A stretch of DNA of 64,000 nt. Source: Aurantiochytrium sp. KH105. Taxonomy: Eukaryota > Sar > Bigyra > Thraustochytrida > Thraustochytriidae. This document shows, in pieces, positions 39,148 to 49,003 of this stretch (positions are counted from its first letter, which is position 1; each line of letters begins with the position of its first letter). The notes under the pieces are model-generated. The model was not told the origin of the DNA, did not search any database, and worked only from the letters and a program-made list of their open reading frames with translations. The stretch covers positions 1-64,000 of the forward strand of contig BGKB01000156.1 in assembly GCA_003116975.1 (NCBI GenBank), read 5' to 3'. Both the position numbers and the translations under genes were made by a program.

Positions 39148-40779
39148 CTACGCGTTGACGGCAGATGCGTTCTCCATGTATGGGCTCGCAGCAAGGCAGC
39201 GAAGCATGGTGCAGACCTTGGGAAGGCCAACGACGAGGGTAACCACGCGCTCGACGAAATCGGCAACCAAGATCTCGAGGCTTGGGATGTACGCTTGATG
39301 TTCTTGGAAAAGAGTGACCATGGTACGGATATCCCTGTCGAGCTGAGCTCGCGAGGCCTCATTGAGGTTAGCGACGGGGTCCTTCACACTCGCGGGGCAA
39401 CGCGAGGCGTCAAAGTCACTCCCGCACGATAGCGCATTCGAAAGAGCAGAAGTTGCCATATAACGCTGCTCCACGAGAGCCTTGTCGATAAATTGGGGCA
39501 CTGTTGTCGAGTTCACGATGGAGGCAAGAACCCCGCCAAGGTAGTAAGCCAGTGAAGGCAATGCTTCAGCAATGTTGTCCGATGTGACACTCGCAAAAAT
39601 CGCGGGAAGATTATTGAGATGTTGCGTCGCTTGCAAGACAACTTCTGGAGCGGCGCGAGACCAAGCGTTGATCGAGGCCGAGTGACGACCGCCTTGGCAA
39701 GGAAAGGTAGCGACGCGATGGAACGTCAGAGGCGGCATGTACAGGGTGTCGCCAGGCCCAAGGTCGGCGACCATAGCTGGGATCTTGTCCAGCGGCACGG
39801 TGTCGTCGTCGAGAAGTTCCCATTGCGACTGGCGATCGTTCGGGTGGTGGAGAGGAAAGAGTTGCATGCGCATCCACTCTGTAGAGTTAACGATCAGGAA
39901 GCGCTTGCAACCAGCGATTTGGCCGAACATGTTGTGGCCAAGATCATAGTGCATACCCGCAATGACGTTGTCTGGAGTGAGCCAAAAGTTGGCCTTGAAG
40001 ACGTCTTCGTCTGAGCGGTTCATCGGAGAGAATGAGCTCAGGATGCGAAGCGCCGCGACCGGAAAGGCCGCACCGAGCGTCGTTTTATAGTCGTCCACCA
40101 GCTTGTGAGAAAAGTAAAGGGGCTCTTCACTGTCCATGAAGTCGCGGGTGCTCATGGCGTCGTCGATAACTTCGATGGCAGGTCCTCCAAGACGCGAGCC
40201 GTCTGCGTCCCACTCACGCATCATGCGCGTGTTGTCCTCGTAGAGAAAGACGTTTTGGGTGCCGTATTCTTTGTCGAGAAGCTTGCGCACCTTTGTAATT
40301 TCGGGGAAAACATTGGGCCAGTCCTCGTGCGTGTAGTTGACAGCTTCGACGGCTGAGGACCATTTGGATTCTGTAACGACCACGGGAAGGCCAAAGAGCT
40401 CCTTTTGGCGCCTCGCGACTTCGACTGCGGACAAGCGAGGCACTTTGTCAGTGACCTCGAGCCAGCTTGGCACGGCATAGTCCGGCGAGGCCTCTGGCGG
40501 CGGGACAGGATCGGCAGAGAGAACGTACGAGACCAGCAGCATGCCGCCCACCGAGAGTACGCCGCCCAAGACGGCAGGCACGGTGGCCTGGGCCGTCTCG
40601 CGCAAGGTGCGTGGTTTGCTTGCTTCGGCGACCTGAGGCTGCCCCGCGGCGGTTTGCGGCGCGGCGGTGGCTGCCGCTGACGGCTGTGTTTGGCCGGTGG
40701 CGTTTGCGCTGGCGGCTGCTGTCTCCGCAGCATTCTCCTCGCGCTTGTTGCGCGGCCTCCGCCGCGAGTTGACGCCCAT
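39148..40779 (-). CDS. Membrane-anchored cupin_8/JmjC-type Fe(II)/2-oxoglutarate oxygenase
   Basis: Predicted protein of 543 residues from the ATG at 40777-40779. A disordered Ala/Gln-rich basic N-terminus is followed by one hydrophobic segment (about 66-88, TVPAVLGGVLSVGGMLLVSYVLS), giving a type II membrane protein. The cupin_8/JmjC fold spans about 120-370. The metal triad is visible as His277-x-Asp279 in MHYDLGHNMFG and His354 in YMPPLTFHRVAT. A Lys in GCKRFLIV and the PGDTLYMPP strand fit the family. Potential N-glycosylation sites (NYT, NST) agree with a lumenal location. The C-terminal 170 residues are helical and of unknown role. Relatives hydroxylate proteins or small molecules; the substrate here is unknown. 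The codon at 40848 opening the longer frame is not ATG. Confidence 0.85.
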   Translation of the reverse strand: MGVNSRRRPRNKREENAAETAAASANATGQTQPSAAATAAPQTAAGQPQVAEASKPRTLRETAQATVPAVLGGVLSVGGMLLVSYVLSADPVPPPEASPDYAVPSWLEVTDKVPRLSAVEVARRQKELFGLPVVVTESKWSSAVEAVNYTHEDWPNVFPEITKVRKLLDKEYGTQNVFLYEDNTRMMREWDADGSRLGGPAIEVIDDAMSTRDFMDSEEPLYFSHKLVDDYKTTLGAAFPVAALRILSSFSPMNRSDEDVFKANFWLTPDNVIAGMHYDLGHNMFGQIAGCKRFLIVNSTEWMRMQLFPLHHPNDRQSQWELLDDDTVPLDKIPAMVADLGPGDTLYMPPLTFHRVATFPCQGGRHSASINAWSRAAPEVVLQATQHLNNLPAIFASVTSDNIAEALPSLAYYLGGVLASIVNSTTVPQFIDKALVEQRYMATSALSNALSCGSDFDASRCPASVKDPVANLNEASRAQLDRDIRTMVTLFQEHQAYIPSLEILVADFVERVVTLVVGLPKVCTMLRCLAASPYMENASAVNA

Positions 40780-41634
40780 CTTCAAGTTGTCGGCCCTGCG
40801 TGTCGTTCGTTCTTGTTTGTTTGCACTTTCACTTCTTTCTACCGGCAACGCCCATCATCAAGAAAGGCGCTGCACGTTTCGATTGGCACATATAGAACTT
40901 CCGCAACAATTTTAGCTGTCTACGAGCAGCCGCAGTGGCAGCTAGGCCGACGTCTTTTCTCGGACGTCATGAACCACTGCAGCCAGCAGCAGCTGCTGTT
41001 GATTGAGAGCATCCCTTTGCAGATTGATCTGTTGCGCGCGTGGGCGCTCGTCGTACAAGCATAAGTTTGCACGCGTTGACCGCTGGCGAGGCGAGGAAGG
41101 GAGAGGCGTGTCCCACCGCCTCGTCACCATTTCTCGATAAGCTAGCTCGCTCGTGGCGTCGTCGTCGGGCGCGCAGCGCTTCTTGTGCAGCGCGTGTGCT
41201 TGTGCTCGTGCGCCTGCGGGCACCACTGATGTGGCTGCAGGTCTCGGGCGCGTCGACGGCGTGCAGCTGCTGCAGCTGCTGCAGCTGCTGCGTGCAATCG
41301 TGACGCATTCATTCCTCGGTAGAAGTAGCAGCTGCAGGTAGCAAGAGGAAGCTATGGCACAGAGGGAGGAAATGTCGCTGCGCCCGCGTCGCGTCATCAC
41401 CGTTGACGTGTGAGGCAGGCAGCCGCCGCCGCTGCAGCTGGTCTTCGCGGTGCCTGCCTGCCCGCCTGCAGCTGCTTGCAGACAGACACCTTGCGCGAGC
41501 GACGAGGCGGTACGAGCGATACGAGGCGTGGCGAGGCACGACGAGCGGGGGCGAGGCAGCTAGGTTGAGACAGACTCTCAGAGAGGGACCTAGGCGCAGA
41601 GACTGTTGACGCGTGAAGCCTTGCGGGAAGCACC
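40780..41634. promoter_or_regulatory. Divergent spacer between cupin_8 gene and paralogue A
   Basis: About 855 bases without a supported gene. It holds CAGCTG/CTGCAG repeats at about 41262-41291 and again near 41327 and 41420-41470. No TATA box is evident. Confidence 0.45.
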
Positions 41635-42495
41635 ATGGCGAGACAACAACTTGCGACGAGACACACGAGGCGCGCGCGCGAAGACGTCGTGCGCACGAGG
41701 TTGTTGCACGACGCGCGAGAGCGTCTTCGCTCGCGACAGAATCGACCAAGACCCGTGGCGCGTCTACAGATAGTTGCAAACGTTCATGAAAACACTGACA
41801 CGACCATGGCAACAGTTCCACCATCAACTACATATACGCCCGTGGCGCTTCAAGAAATACAGAATGAATCCAGATGGCTTCACGGGGATTGGGCGAGTGC
41901 GTCAGAAGAAAGCTTGGTGATGGCATTGCATCAAGCAGTCTCAGAACTCGAGGAAGAGCTCTTTGCAAATGAGCTGGTGCGCGCGGCAGGATGTTTGTCA
42001 GCCGAAACACTACGCGTCTTGGCAATGGAAAGTATCCAGAAGAACTGCCGGATTGTTCTTAGAAAGCTCATGTCAAGTGGCTGCGTGGATCTTGTACCGT
42101 GCGTGATCCCTGCCGTGGCTCTTGCTGCGGAAAAGTCGCGGTTCTCCGCCATGAGTCTCCTGATTCGAGACTGCGGCGTTCGCCGGGCTCTTGGCAAGCC
42201 TTATCGCGCTCCTATGATCGCACAACAGGCCTTTGAGCTCTTTAGCAAGCAAGCTCGCCGGGTTGCGCAAATTTGCTTCCAAGACGGAGCTTGTTTACGC
42301 GAGCAGTATGCCTCGGCATCGGATGACGCGCTCGCTCGCATTATTGCAATGGCGTACGGCTCGACGCTTATCACGTCGGGCGTGTCTGGAGAGCATCTCA
42401 TGGACAGGTCCACCGCCCTTATGCTTGACTTCTTGGGACATGTGCGCGGCACGAAGCTCACGGCAGTCACTGCATTACGAACAGCACGTTACTAA
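41635..42495 (+). CDS. Unrecognised helical-repeat protein, paralogue A of a tandem pair
   Basis: Predicted protein of 286 residues from an ATG in good context (CACCATGG). The first 60 residues are Arg-rich. From about residue 95 on, the chain looks like stacked short helices: LRVLAMESIQKNCRIVLRKLMSSG, LAAEKSRFSAMSLLIRD, then KPYRAP. The spacing of about 35 residues recalls degenerate ankyrin repeats, without the usual consensus. It aligns with the gene at 43591 from about residue 130 to the C-terminus. There, SIQKN (133-137 here, 141-145 there) and KP(Y/A)RAP (188-193 and 196-201) are the same distance apart. The total lengths (286 and 290) also match. A second possible start is Met58 at 41806. 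I do not recognise a function. Confidence 0.75.
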   Translation: MARQQLATRHTRRAREDVVRTRLLHDARERLRSRQNRPRPVARLQIVANVHENTDTTMATVPPSTTYTPVALQEIQNESRWLHGDWASASEESLVMALHQAVSELEEELFANELVRAAGCLSAETLRVLAMESIQKNCRIVLRKLMSSGCVDLVPCVIPAVALAAEKSRFSAMSLLIRDCGVRRALGKPYRAPMIAQQAFELFSKQARRVAQICFQDGACLREQYASASDDALARIIAMAYGSTLITSGVSGEHLMDRSTALMLDFLGHVRGTKLTAVTALRTARY

Positions 42496-43590
42496 GCATC
42501 TTCAGAAGGCTGTTCCTCTATCTTTCTGGCTGAAGCTCTTGCCCAAGCTGGTGGCACTGGTTCGGATCCTCATTGTCATAATTCATCACCACCTGCCTGC
42601 CCTTCTTCTTTGTTCCTCCCTCCCATTCAGACTCTTGCTGTCCTTCCTTTTTTTTCTTGTCAAAATTCTTTGCTGTCGCTGCCGCCTTCGCAAAGTACGA
42701 CCTTGGTGTCATTTACATGAACGTCAGACCCACCGTTGAAAGGCAGCCTTCGATCTAGGCTGGAATATCTGCGACCACCAGCTAACAGTAAGCGAGCGAC
42801 TCGAAGTGTATTATATTGACCGAGGTAGGCCGCCCCAGCCGTTGCCAGAAAAAAGACCGACCCCGAAGCCGACCTCCTACTTCCTACCTCTTAAGCTCGT
42901 CCGCCCTCCTGCTTCATCCACTTCATTTCCCCTTGCTTGCCTGCCTACGCCTGCCTGCAGCCAGCTGCAGCTGCAGCTGCGTGCAGCACAGCTGCGAAAA
43001 CCCCCCGACCGCGCGCAAATTCGGCGCCCTCCACGCTGTATCTCTGGGCCGTGCAGGCCCCTTTCGCTCGTCGAAGAGATGAGTGACAGTGAGCGACAAG
43101 AGTGTGTCTCCAGCGTCCCTTAGCCCAAGAGTTTTAGCCCCATCCTGCCAGGCCGGGCCCGCCCCAGCCTCGCCGGTCGAGCCGGCCCTCGCCAGCGCCC
43201 GCAGGCCCGCGGCCGCTCCCTCGCTCGCGAGGTTCGCCGCAGCGTCGCCAGCCTGCAGGCAGGCAGACAGCGGCCGGCGAGGCTGGCCCAGGGTCGGCCC
43301 GAGGCGCGCGAGGAAGCGGGGACGCACGGACGCCGTCCCGCCGGCCGGACCGGGAGAGGGAGCCTCGCTCGCCGCCGCGCGAGGCCGCAGTCCCGATTCG
43401 ATTCCGCGCGGCGCGGAGGCGTGCGTGCGGCGGCGAGTGGCGGGCGGGCGGGCGGGCGCGCGGGCGCGCGTGCGTGCGCGCGCGTGGAGGGGATACCCGG
43501 CGCGCAGGCCTCGCGGCGGCGCGGCGCTGCGGAGGGGCGGGAGGGGGAATTTCAAAAACCGATTCGGTCGAAATCGAGCCCCGAGGGACG
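42496..43590. other. Spacer between the two paralogues
   Basis: About 1.1 kb with no supported gene. A pyrimidine-rich stretch lies at 42595-42670. CAGCTG repeats occur at 42959-42981. A GGGC/GCGC-rich block lies at about 43440-43485, just before the start of paralogue B. Confidence 0.5.
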
Positions 43591-44463
43591 ATGGTCTTCG
43601 CGCAGCGGCTCGCGCATATGCACCGAGACGCGCGCGCGAACGTGCAGCGCGTGCGGGAGAAACCGGAGGCGCGGTCGCTCGCGGAGCACCTCCTGGCGCC
43701 CTGGCAGAAACTCCTGGGCGGCAAGGGCAAGTCGGCGAGGTCGCGTTTTCGAAAGGACCGCGAGAAGTCGCGGTCGCGAAGGCTCCGCCCGAGACGAAGG
43801 TCGCGAAGGTCGCTGACGACGGGCGCGCATGGACGCGGCGCGCGGACACCTGCTGTCATTGATTGGACGCAGGTCTCGCAGACGGGCATGGTGGCCGAGT
43901 TGGAGGCGGCGATTGCAGGAAAGCAAGAAGTAGCTTTTGCCGACCATTTGCTTCGGGAACGCGCGCGCGCGCACGTCTCTGCAGATATGATGCGGGCCGT
44001 CACGCTTCAGAGCATTCAGAAAAATAGCGTTATCGTCCTTGAAAAAATACTGGCCAGTGGAACATGGGACGTTTCAGCGGCCGCACCAGAGGCAACTGAT
44101 CTTGCCGTTGCAAATTCGCGATTTCATGCGCTACGGATCTTGCTTCGCGACCCTCGAGTTCGACACGCCTATGAAAAGCCTGCGCGTGCGCCGGAGCTCG
44201 CGCGTGTCGCCTTTGCGATCGTAATTCGGCGGTGTTGTCTCGTCGCTCGTTTCTCCGTGCAAGCTGGGGTCGCCTTTCGTGATAACTTCAAGGTCTCGAA
44301 TGATACATTGGCACACATCTTTGCGATGGCTTTTGGCGGGAAACTCATTGCAACTTCTTGGAGTCCAGACTACATTCTCGCGCGCGCACGGGCGCTTACG
44401 CTCGATCTCTTGACCAGAAAAAAAATGAATTGTGGCCGGTCTGCTCTACTCAGCATGGGATGA
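43591..44463 (+). CDS. Unrecognised helical-repeat protein, paralogue B of a tandem pair
   Basis: Predicted protein of 290 residues from the ATG at 43591. An N-terminal helix (MVFAQRLAHMHRDARANVQRV) is followed by an Arg/Lys-rich stretch at about 46-85 that could be a nuclear-localisation or nucleic-acid-binding segment. From about residue 100 it has the same helical units as its neighbour A, including SIQKNSVIVLEKILASG, LAVANSRFHALRILLRD and a C-terminal part (LAHIFAMAFGGKLIATSW) that mirrors LARIIAMAYGSTLITSGV of A. The middle of the pair is more similar than the basic N-terminal parts. Gene order and orientation indicate a tandem duplication. It converges on the isomerase gene. Function unknown. 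Confidence 0.75.
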   Translation: MVFAQRLAHMHRDARANVQRVREKPEARSLAEHLLAPWQKLLGGKGKSARSRFRKDREKSRSRRLRPRRRSRRSLTTGAHGRGARTPAVIDWTQVSQTGMVAELEAAIAGKQEVAFADHLLRERARAHVSADMMRAVTLQSIQKNSVIVLEKILASGTWDVSAAAPEATDLAVANSRFHALRILLRDPRVRHAYEKPARAPELARVAFAIVIRRCCLVARFSVQAGVAFRDNFKVSNDTLAHIFAMAFGGKLIATSWSPDYILARARALTLDLLTRKKMNCGRSALLSMG

Positions 44464-44851
44464 CCCGCCATCACCCACTTGTACAAAGCTCACCAAACGA
44501 ATTCGGGTTGAAGAGAATAAGCCTAGCAGGCGGCCTGAGCATGCCTAGCACACGGTCTAGGTCTAGCTCCCGGGCATAGTATACTTTTATTCTAGCTGTG
44601 ATGAACTTAGATTTTCTTACTGGAAAGAGAGAGTCGGCAACAAGAGACAATCGTTTTGAACTTGAAGCAAGATGGAAAAAGTGGAAAGCCAAGCAACGAC
44701 AATGGGAAACCTTTTTGACAATGCATGCACGCAAGAAGACACGTCGCGAAGAGCGTCTCTTTTGCATACCTCGGGCAAGCACAAACGCAAGACAATGTAA
44801 AAAAAAAAGATGAAAAAAGAAGACAAAGCGCACTCTCGCGTGCAGACCCAC
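44464..44851. other. Convergent spacer between paralogue B and the ECH1-like gene
   Basis: 388 bases of AT-richer DNA, with an A-run near 44800-44810. It presumably holds both 3' untranslated regions. No gene seen. Confidence 0.5.
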
Positions 44852-45850
44852 TTATTCGGGTTTTTTCTTGTTCTTTGTGCGCTTGGCAGCTTGGACAGCT
44901 GCCTGCTGCAGGTCTGCTGAAAGAAGGTGCGCACCGTTCCAGCGGAGGACATACTCGAGTCCCTCATCCACAGTGTGGTCACGCGAGTAATTCATATTTG
45001 CCTTGATGCCGCGCACAGTAATCGGCGACTTGGCGGCAATCTCACGAGCAAGCTCGTCGGCACGAGTCTGCAAGCTCTCCGCGTCCTCAAGGCACTCGAG
45101 AACGAGACCGATGCGTTCGGCCTCGGGCCCTGATACGAATCGACCGGTGTACGCGAGCTCTCTGGCACGCTGTTCGCCGATCACGAGCGGAAGGCGTTGC
45201 AAGGTGCCTAGATCGGCAACGATGGCGAGGTCGACCTCCTTGACAGTCATTCGGGCACTCTTTTCGCAAAGGCGAAGATCACAAGCCGTGATAAGATCAA
45301 TGCCAGCGCCCACAACGAGACCTTTCGTGGCTGCAATGACCGGTGCATGACAGCGCTCAGGACGAGAAAAAATGGTCTGGAACCGTGACACCACTGATAC
45401 GAGGTGTTCACGCATTTGCGAGGGGCACTTGACCCCACCCAAGATTTGCTGGAGCGCCATGAGCGCGCTGAGATCAAGACCTGCTGTGAATTGATCGCCG
45501 GCGCCTTGCAAAAGAACACAATTCACTTCTTGGCGGCGACTCTCAATCTCGTCAAAGGCGAGCTCCAGGTCCCTGAACATTTGCATGTTAAAGGCATTAA
45601 GCTTCTCCGGACGCTGCAGCGTCACGGTTGCCACACCTTGCGTGCCGATCTCGAGATCGACGGCGCCCTGGCGCGTCAAGCCGCTCGTAGCAGGCTTGAG
45701 CCCGGCCCATTCCTGCAAGATGTCCACATCGGAGTTGCCGCTCGCAGCGGCGTGCAAGCCTCGCCGAGGCAGTCCAAGGCGCTGCGCGCTGCGCGCAGTC
45801 CCCCGCGCCACCGTCCTCGCGCAGAGCGAGCTTGCGTACGTTCCGAGCAT
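44852..45850 (-). CDS. ECH1: Delta(3,5)-Delta(2,4)-dienoyl-CoA isomerase, ECH1-like
   Basis: Crotonase-fold enzyme for beta-oxidation of polyunsaturated fatty acids with odd-numbered double bonds. The predicted protein has 332 residues from the ATG at 45848-45850. The first 36 residues are rich in Arg, Ala and Ser with no acid, a mitochondrial targeting sequence. The fold follows from about residue 62. The acidic residues that mark this isomerase are in place: Asp185 (VGAGIDLITACD), Glu205 and Asp213 (TVKEVDLAIVADLGTLQRLP). Their spacing (20 and 8) equals that of rat ECH1 (176, 196, 204). The oxyanion segment DQFTAGLDL is present. The C-terminus (KKKPE) is not a peroxisomal signal. It is divergent from TEX9 across about 550 bases. 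Confidence 0.93.
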   Translation of the reverse strand: MLGTYASSLCARTVARGTARSAQRLGLPRRGLHAAASGNSDVDILQEWAGLKPATSGLTRQGAVDLEIGTQGVATVTLQRPEKLNAFNMQMFRDLELAFDEIESRRQEVNCVLLQGAGDQFTAGLDLSALMALQQILGGVKCPSQMREHLVSVVSRFQTIFSRPERCHAPVIAATKGLVVGAGIDLITACDLRLCEKSARMTVKEVDLAIVADLGTLQRLPLVIGEQRARELAYTGRFVSGPEAERIGLVLECLEDAESLQTRADELAREIAAKSPITVRGIKANMNYSRDHTVDEGLEYVLRWNGAHLLSADLQQAAVQAAKRTKNKKKPE

Positions 45851-46399
45851 CCTAGCGTCTTGGGAATTCGAGTTGGTGTAATGCTCAGGGGCAGCCTTGT
45901 AACAGCGGCGAGGTCAAGCTTAGCCCCAATTCTCAAACACGAAGCCCATTACGATGATGTTCACATGTTCACAGACGCTAGCCGCCATGAGATCAGTAGG
46001 CTCCTGAGGACATGCTAGCCGAATGTAAGCCAGTGTTCAATTTGGGCAGAGAGTGGGAAGAGTATGGTCTTTGATCGTCCTGATAGGGAGGGACAAGAAG
46101 GAACTGGAGAAAAGGTTATGCGGGTCGATACGGGCCCACAAAATGACAAGATCAAGAATGCCATGGCGGGGCCGCGTCTCATAGTGATCTCAAGTACGCT
46201 TGAAACTGCGTGCAAGATCGTCCATATATGATGCGATCGATGCGCACGGCTCGCAAGGCGAGTAGCTCGGCGGCTCAGCTCGACTATCGGTGCCCATAAC
46301 GGTTATGAAAAACAGAGCACCGGGCTGTGCCAGTGGAATAGCAAAGTCCATAACGCACGCGCGAAGAGCCACAAGGGCAGAGCGCACGACGTGATCACG
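45851..46399. promoter_or_regulatory. Divergent spacer between ECH1-like and TEX9 genes
   Basis: About 550 bases separating two start codons. The middle is AT-richer. No repeat or gene is evident. Confidence 0.45.
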
Positions 46400-47539
46400 A
46401 TGGACCTCGCGGCGCGTGAAGCGGAGCTGCTTGCGCTCGATGCGCAGCTGGAGGCGAAGCAGCGCGAGGCTGTTCGCGAGGCAGACGCCACGCTCGAAGC
46501 GCAAGCAGCGCGGCTCGACGCGATTCTGGGCCGTGGAGCCACCGGCGACGATCTCGGGCTCGGGCACCAGCACGAGGAGCGCGAGCGAGAGCAAGCGCAA
46601 GAGTACGGAGATAGCGGCCACGCCGAGGACGAGTACCCCGCGTCAGCGAGGAGCCGCGAGGAAAAGTCAGACCGTAGCCCCCCATCGCAACGTTTGGTGC
46701 CAGGAAAGCCTGCACGAAAACGGCCGGGTTCCAGACGGCGTGACGGTGTGGCACTGGCGTCTCCAAAGAGCGGCGACAGCGGCGAGAACGTGCTTCGCAA
46801 TGGCAACAACAACAACAACAATAATAGTAACAGCAGCAGTGGTGGCAAGATTCGTAGCACTGGGGGCCGCATGGAGGGTCGCGAACGTGAGGGTCCTCAC
46901 GACGATTCTTCAGGATCGCCGCGAGAGATGGGCCCCGATGCTGTGATTCGTCTGCAGCGCGCCAAGCTCAAGGTTCTTTCTGATGACCTCAAAAAAGCCG
47001 AGGCGCGTATCAAGGTGCTCGCCAACGACAGCCTTTCGCACAAGAAAAAGGCCAAGGAAACGCTTGAGGAAAACGCGAGGCTCAAGAAACGCGTGCAGTC
47101 GCTTGAAGGCAGCAAAGACAAGGACCGCGCCGAAAGTACAAAGCTGCGCAATCGCGTTGCCGAGCTCGAGCAGCAGCTCGCAACTGTGACAAAAGAGCTC
47201 AAAGACACGGGACGTGCAGTCAAACAAGTGGAGAACGAGGGCAACTCAAAGGATGTCCGACTGAACCGCGCACTCGAGGAGATCGACCGACTGAAAGAAA
47301 AGCTGCGCGACGCCGACACTGCGCGGCGAGAGGATATCGATGGATCTGATGCCGAGCTGAAGCGAATTCGTGGCGAAACGAAACGGCTCGAGCGGCAAAA
47401 GGCAGAGCTTCTTGCTGCCTTCAAGAAGCAGCTCAAACTTATTGACGTGCTCAAGCGGCAGAAAATTCATCTCGAGGCTGCACAAATGCTCTCCTTTACG
47501 GAGGAAGAGTTTTCTCGCACACTCGCAGCCCATCAATAA
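46400..47539 (+). CDS. TEX9: TEX9-like coiled-coil protein
   Basis: Predicted protein of 379 residues from the ATG at 46400; the codon opening the longer frame at 46391 is GTG. The C-terminus is characteristic of TEX9: RQKAELLAAFKKQLKLIDVL followed by KRQKIHLEAA and MLSFTEEEF, matching the end of the animal protein in sequence and position. Before it lies a long coiled coil (about 165-360). The N-terminal third begins with a short coiled coil (LAAREAELLALDAQLEAKQ), then is charged and disordered with an Asn-rich run near residues 135-145. TEX9 proteins are found in ciliated lineages; this fits the presence of SPAG17 in the same window, but the molecular role is not established. The total length is near that of the human protein (about 390). 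Confidence 0.85.
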   Translation: MDLAAREAELLALDAQLEAKQREAVREADATLEAQAARLDAILGRGATGDDLGLGHQHEEREREQAQEYGDSGHAEDEYPASARSREEKSDRSPPSQRLVPGKPARKRPGSRRRDGVALASPKSGDSGENVLRNGNNNNNNNSNSSSGGKIRSTGGRMEGREREGPHDDSSGSPREMGPDAVIRLQRAKLKVLSDDLKKAEARIKVLANDSLSHKKKAKETLEENARLKKRVQSLEGSKDKDRAESTKLRNRVAELEQQLATVTKELKDTGRAVKQVENEGNSKDVRLNRALEEIDRLKEKLRDADTARREDIDGSDAELKRIRGETKRLERQKAELLAAFKKQLKLIDVLKRQKIHLEAAQMLSFTEEEFSRTLAAHQ

Positions 47540-47909
47540 TGTATCATGTATCGAGCAAGTTGGTTTTGTCGCTCAAGAAGATCAATGATGTTTCGATCGT
47601 TTGTACTGATGGGTGGCCGAGCGAATCATGCACAAAGTAGGGGACTTATCCTTTTCCCTTTCCTTGGTATACCCCAAAACATCCGAATGGAAAAAAGAGA
47701 AGGAGGATCAGGAAGAGGAAGAGGTGAAAAATGAATATGTTTGTGTGGACTTGAAGCCGATTCCGACTTGTCCTTGGTGTCTGTCTGGCTTTGTCATCGC
47801 CCTGACTCACGGAGAGAGAGAAAATGTCTGAGAGACTCAAGTGTGTGTCGGAAGGTCCTAGTGGACTGAGGATGCGGATAGAGGCGTTTGCGAGATAAGT
47901 ACACTCGAC
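47540..47909. other. Convergent spacer between TEX9 and carbonic anhydrase genes
   Basis: 370 bases of AT-richer, purine-rich DNA with no gene. A frame that continues into it from the carbonic anhydrase gene is an artefact of not removing the intron at 48035-48150. Confidence 0.5.
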
Positions 47910-49003
47910 TTAAACGTCCCGCTTCTTGCCATCCCAAAAGCCGGCCTGCTCCGGAATGGTGGCCTCCTTGTAAGACTCGCGACGCGTGATCCAGTCCGGA
48001 AGACGGTAGAGATCGTACAGCTCGCGGTAGATTTCTGTGATGCAAAAGAGTTTTTTTGAAATATACACTGTGAGTCAACAAGAGCACAAGGACAAGTTTT
48101 TGTTTTTTCGCTGATTTGGAGACACCAGGCAAGAGCGCTGAAAAACGTACCGACCTCCTTTTTGAAATCAAGCGGGAGCTTCTTGAGAATTCCGTTTGCC
48201 GGGTCGAAGACGAGACCATGGATGCGCGGCAGCGCAAAAGAAAAGTGGTTCTCCGTGTAAGTCTTGACGCGGCGGCGCTGGACAGGACCGAGCTTGTAGA
48301 GGTTCAGGCACTGCTCGACAACGTTGAGCTCGACGAGACGACGCTGGCGCGCTTCGCCATCATCGATCTCCTGGAGCTCTTCGCGGTGCAGGCGAGCGAC
48401 GTCGCGAATGCTGCGCAGCCAGTTCTCTACGAGACCGAGACCACCGTCCTCGGGGCGCGCGATGGAGCCACGCACGGCGCCGCAGTCGTAGTGACCGCAG
48501 ACGACAATATGCGGGACGTGAAGGTGATTGACGGCAAAATCAACAACCGTAAGGACGTTGAGATCAGAGCTGGACACCTGGTTGCCCACGTTGCGATGAA
48601 CAAAAAGCTTGCCGTAGTCGAGACCCATGAGGCGCGAGGGATCGACGCGGGCATCAGAGCAGCCAATGTAGAGGTAGCGGGGCTTTTGCTTGCCGCCCAC
48701 ACGCTTGAAGAACTCCGGGTCCTCCTTGTTCATGCGATCGACCCAGGCCTTGTTGGCGGCGAGCACGTCGGCAAGCTCCGGGTGTGAGCCCATGAGCTCC
48801 GGGTACTCGTTCATCATGTTCTCATCCTCCTTGGAGATGTACTCGTCAATCTTCTCCGCGAGGATCGAGTTCGGCTCGTCGTGGTGGCCATTGCACTTCG
48901 CCACCGTCGGGCTGGCGTGGATGGCGCGGAGCCCGGTCGCGCGCAGCGGCTGCTGCGTCGCGAGCAGCGTGCTCGAGGCACGGCGCAGCATGTTCTGCAG
49001 CAT
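47910..49003 (-). CDS. Mitochondrial beta-class carbonic anhydrase, spliced
   Basis: Interconverts CO2 and bicarbonate. The gene has two exons, 49003-48151 and 48034-47910 (minus strand), giving 325 residues. A basic N-terminus (MLQNMLRRASSTLLATQQPLRATGLRAIHA) is a mitochondrial presequence. The zinc site and active-site pair are Cys115, Asp117 and Arg119 in CSDARVDPSR and His171 and Cys174 in GHYDCGAVRGS. The body matches beta enzymes, with LNVLTVVDFAVNHL and the SIRD-type helix. Splicing (donor GTACGT, acceptor TCACAG, one base into a codon) joins LDFKKEV to EIYRELYDLYRLPDW and restores the family C-terminal tail ending at TAA. Unspliced, the frame runs into a Ser/Thr-rich tail that looks like no protein. 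Upstream is a (GAAA)n tract. Confidence 0.93.
48035..48150 (-). other. Carbonic anhydrase intron
   Basis: GTACGT donor at 48150-48145 and CACAG acceptor ending at 48035, 116 bases. Removal restores a family-like C-terminus. The donor is the same hexamer as in RPB10 intron 1. Confidence 0.85.
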
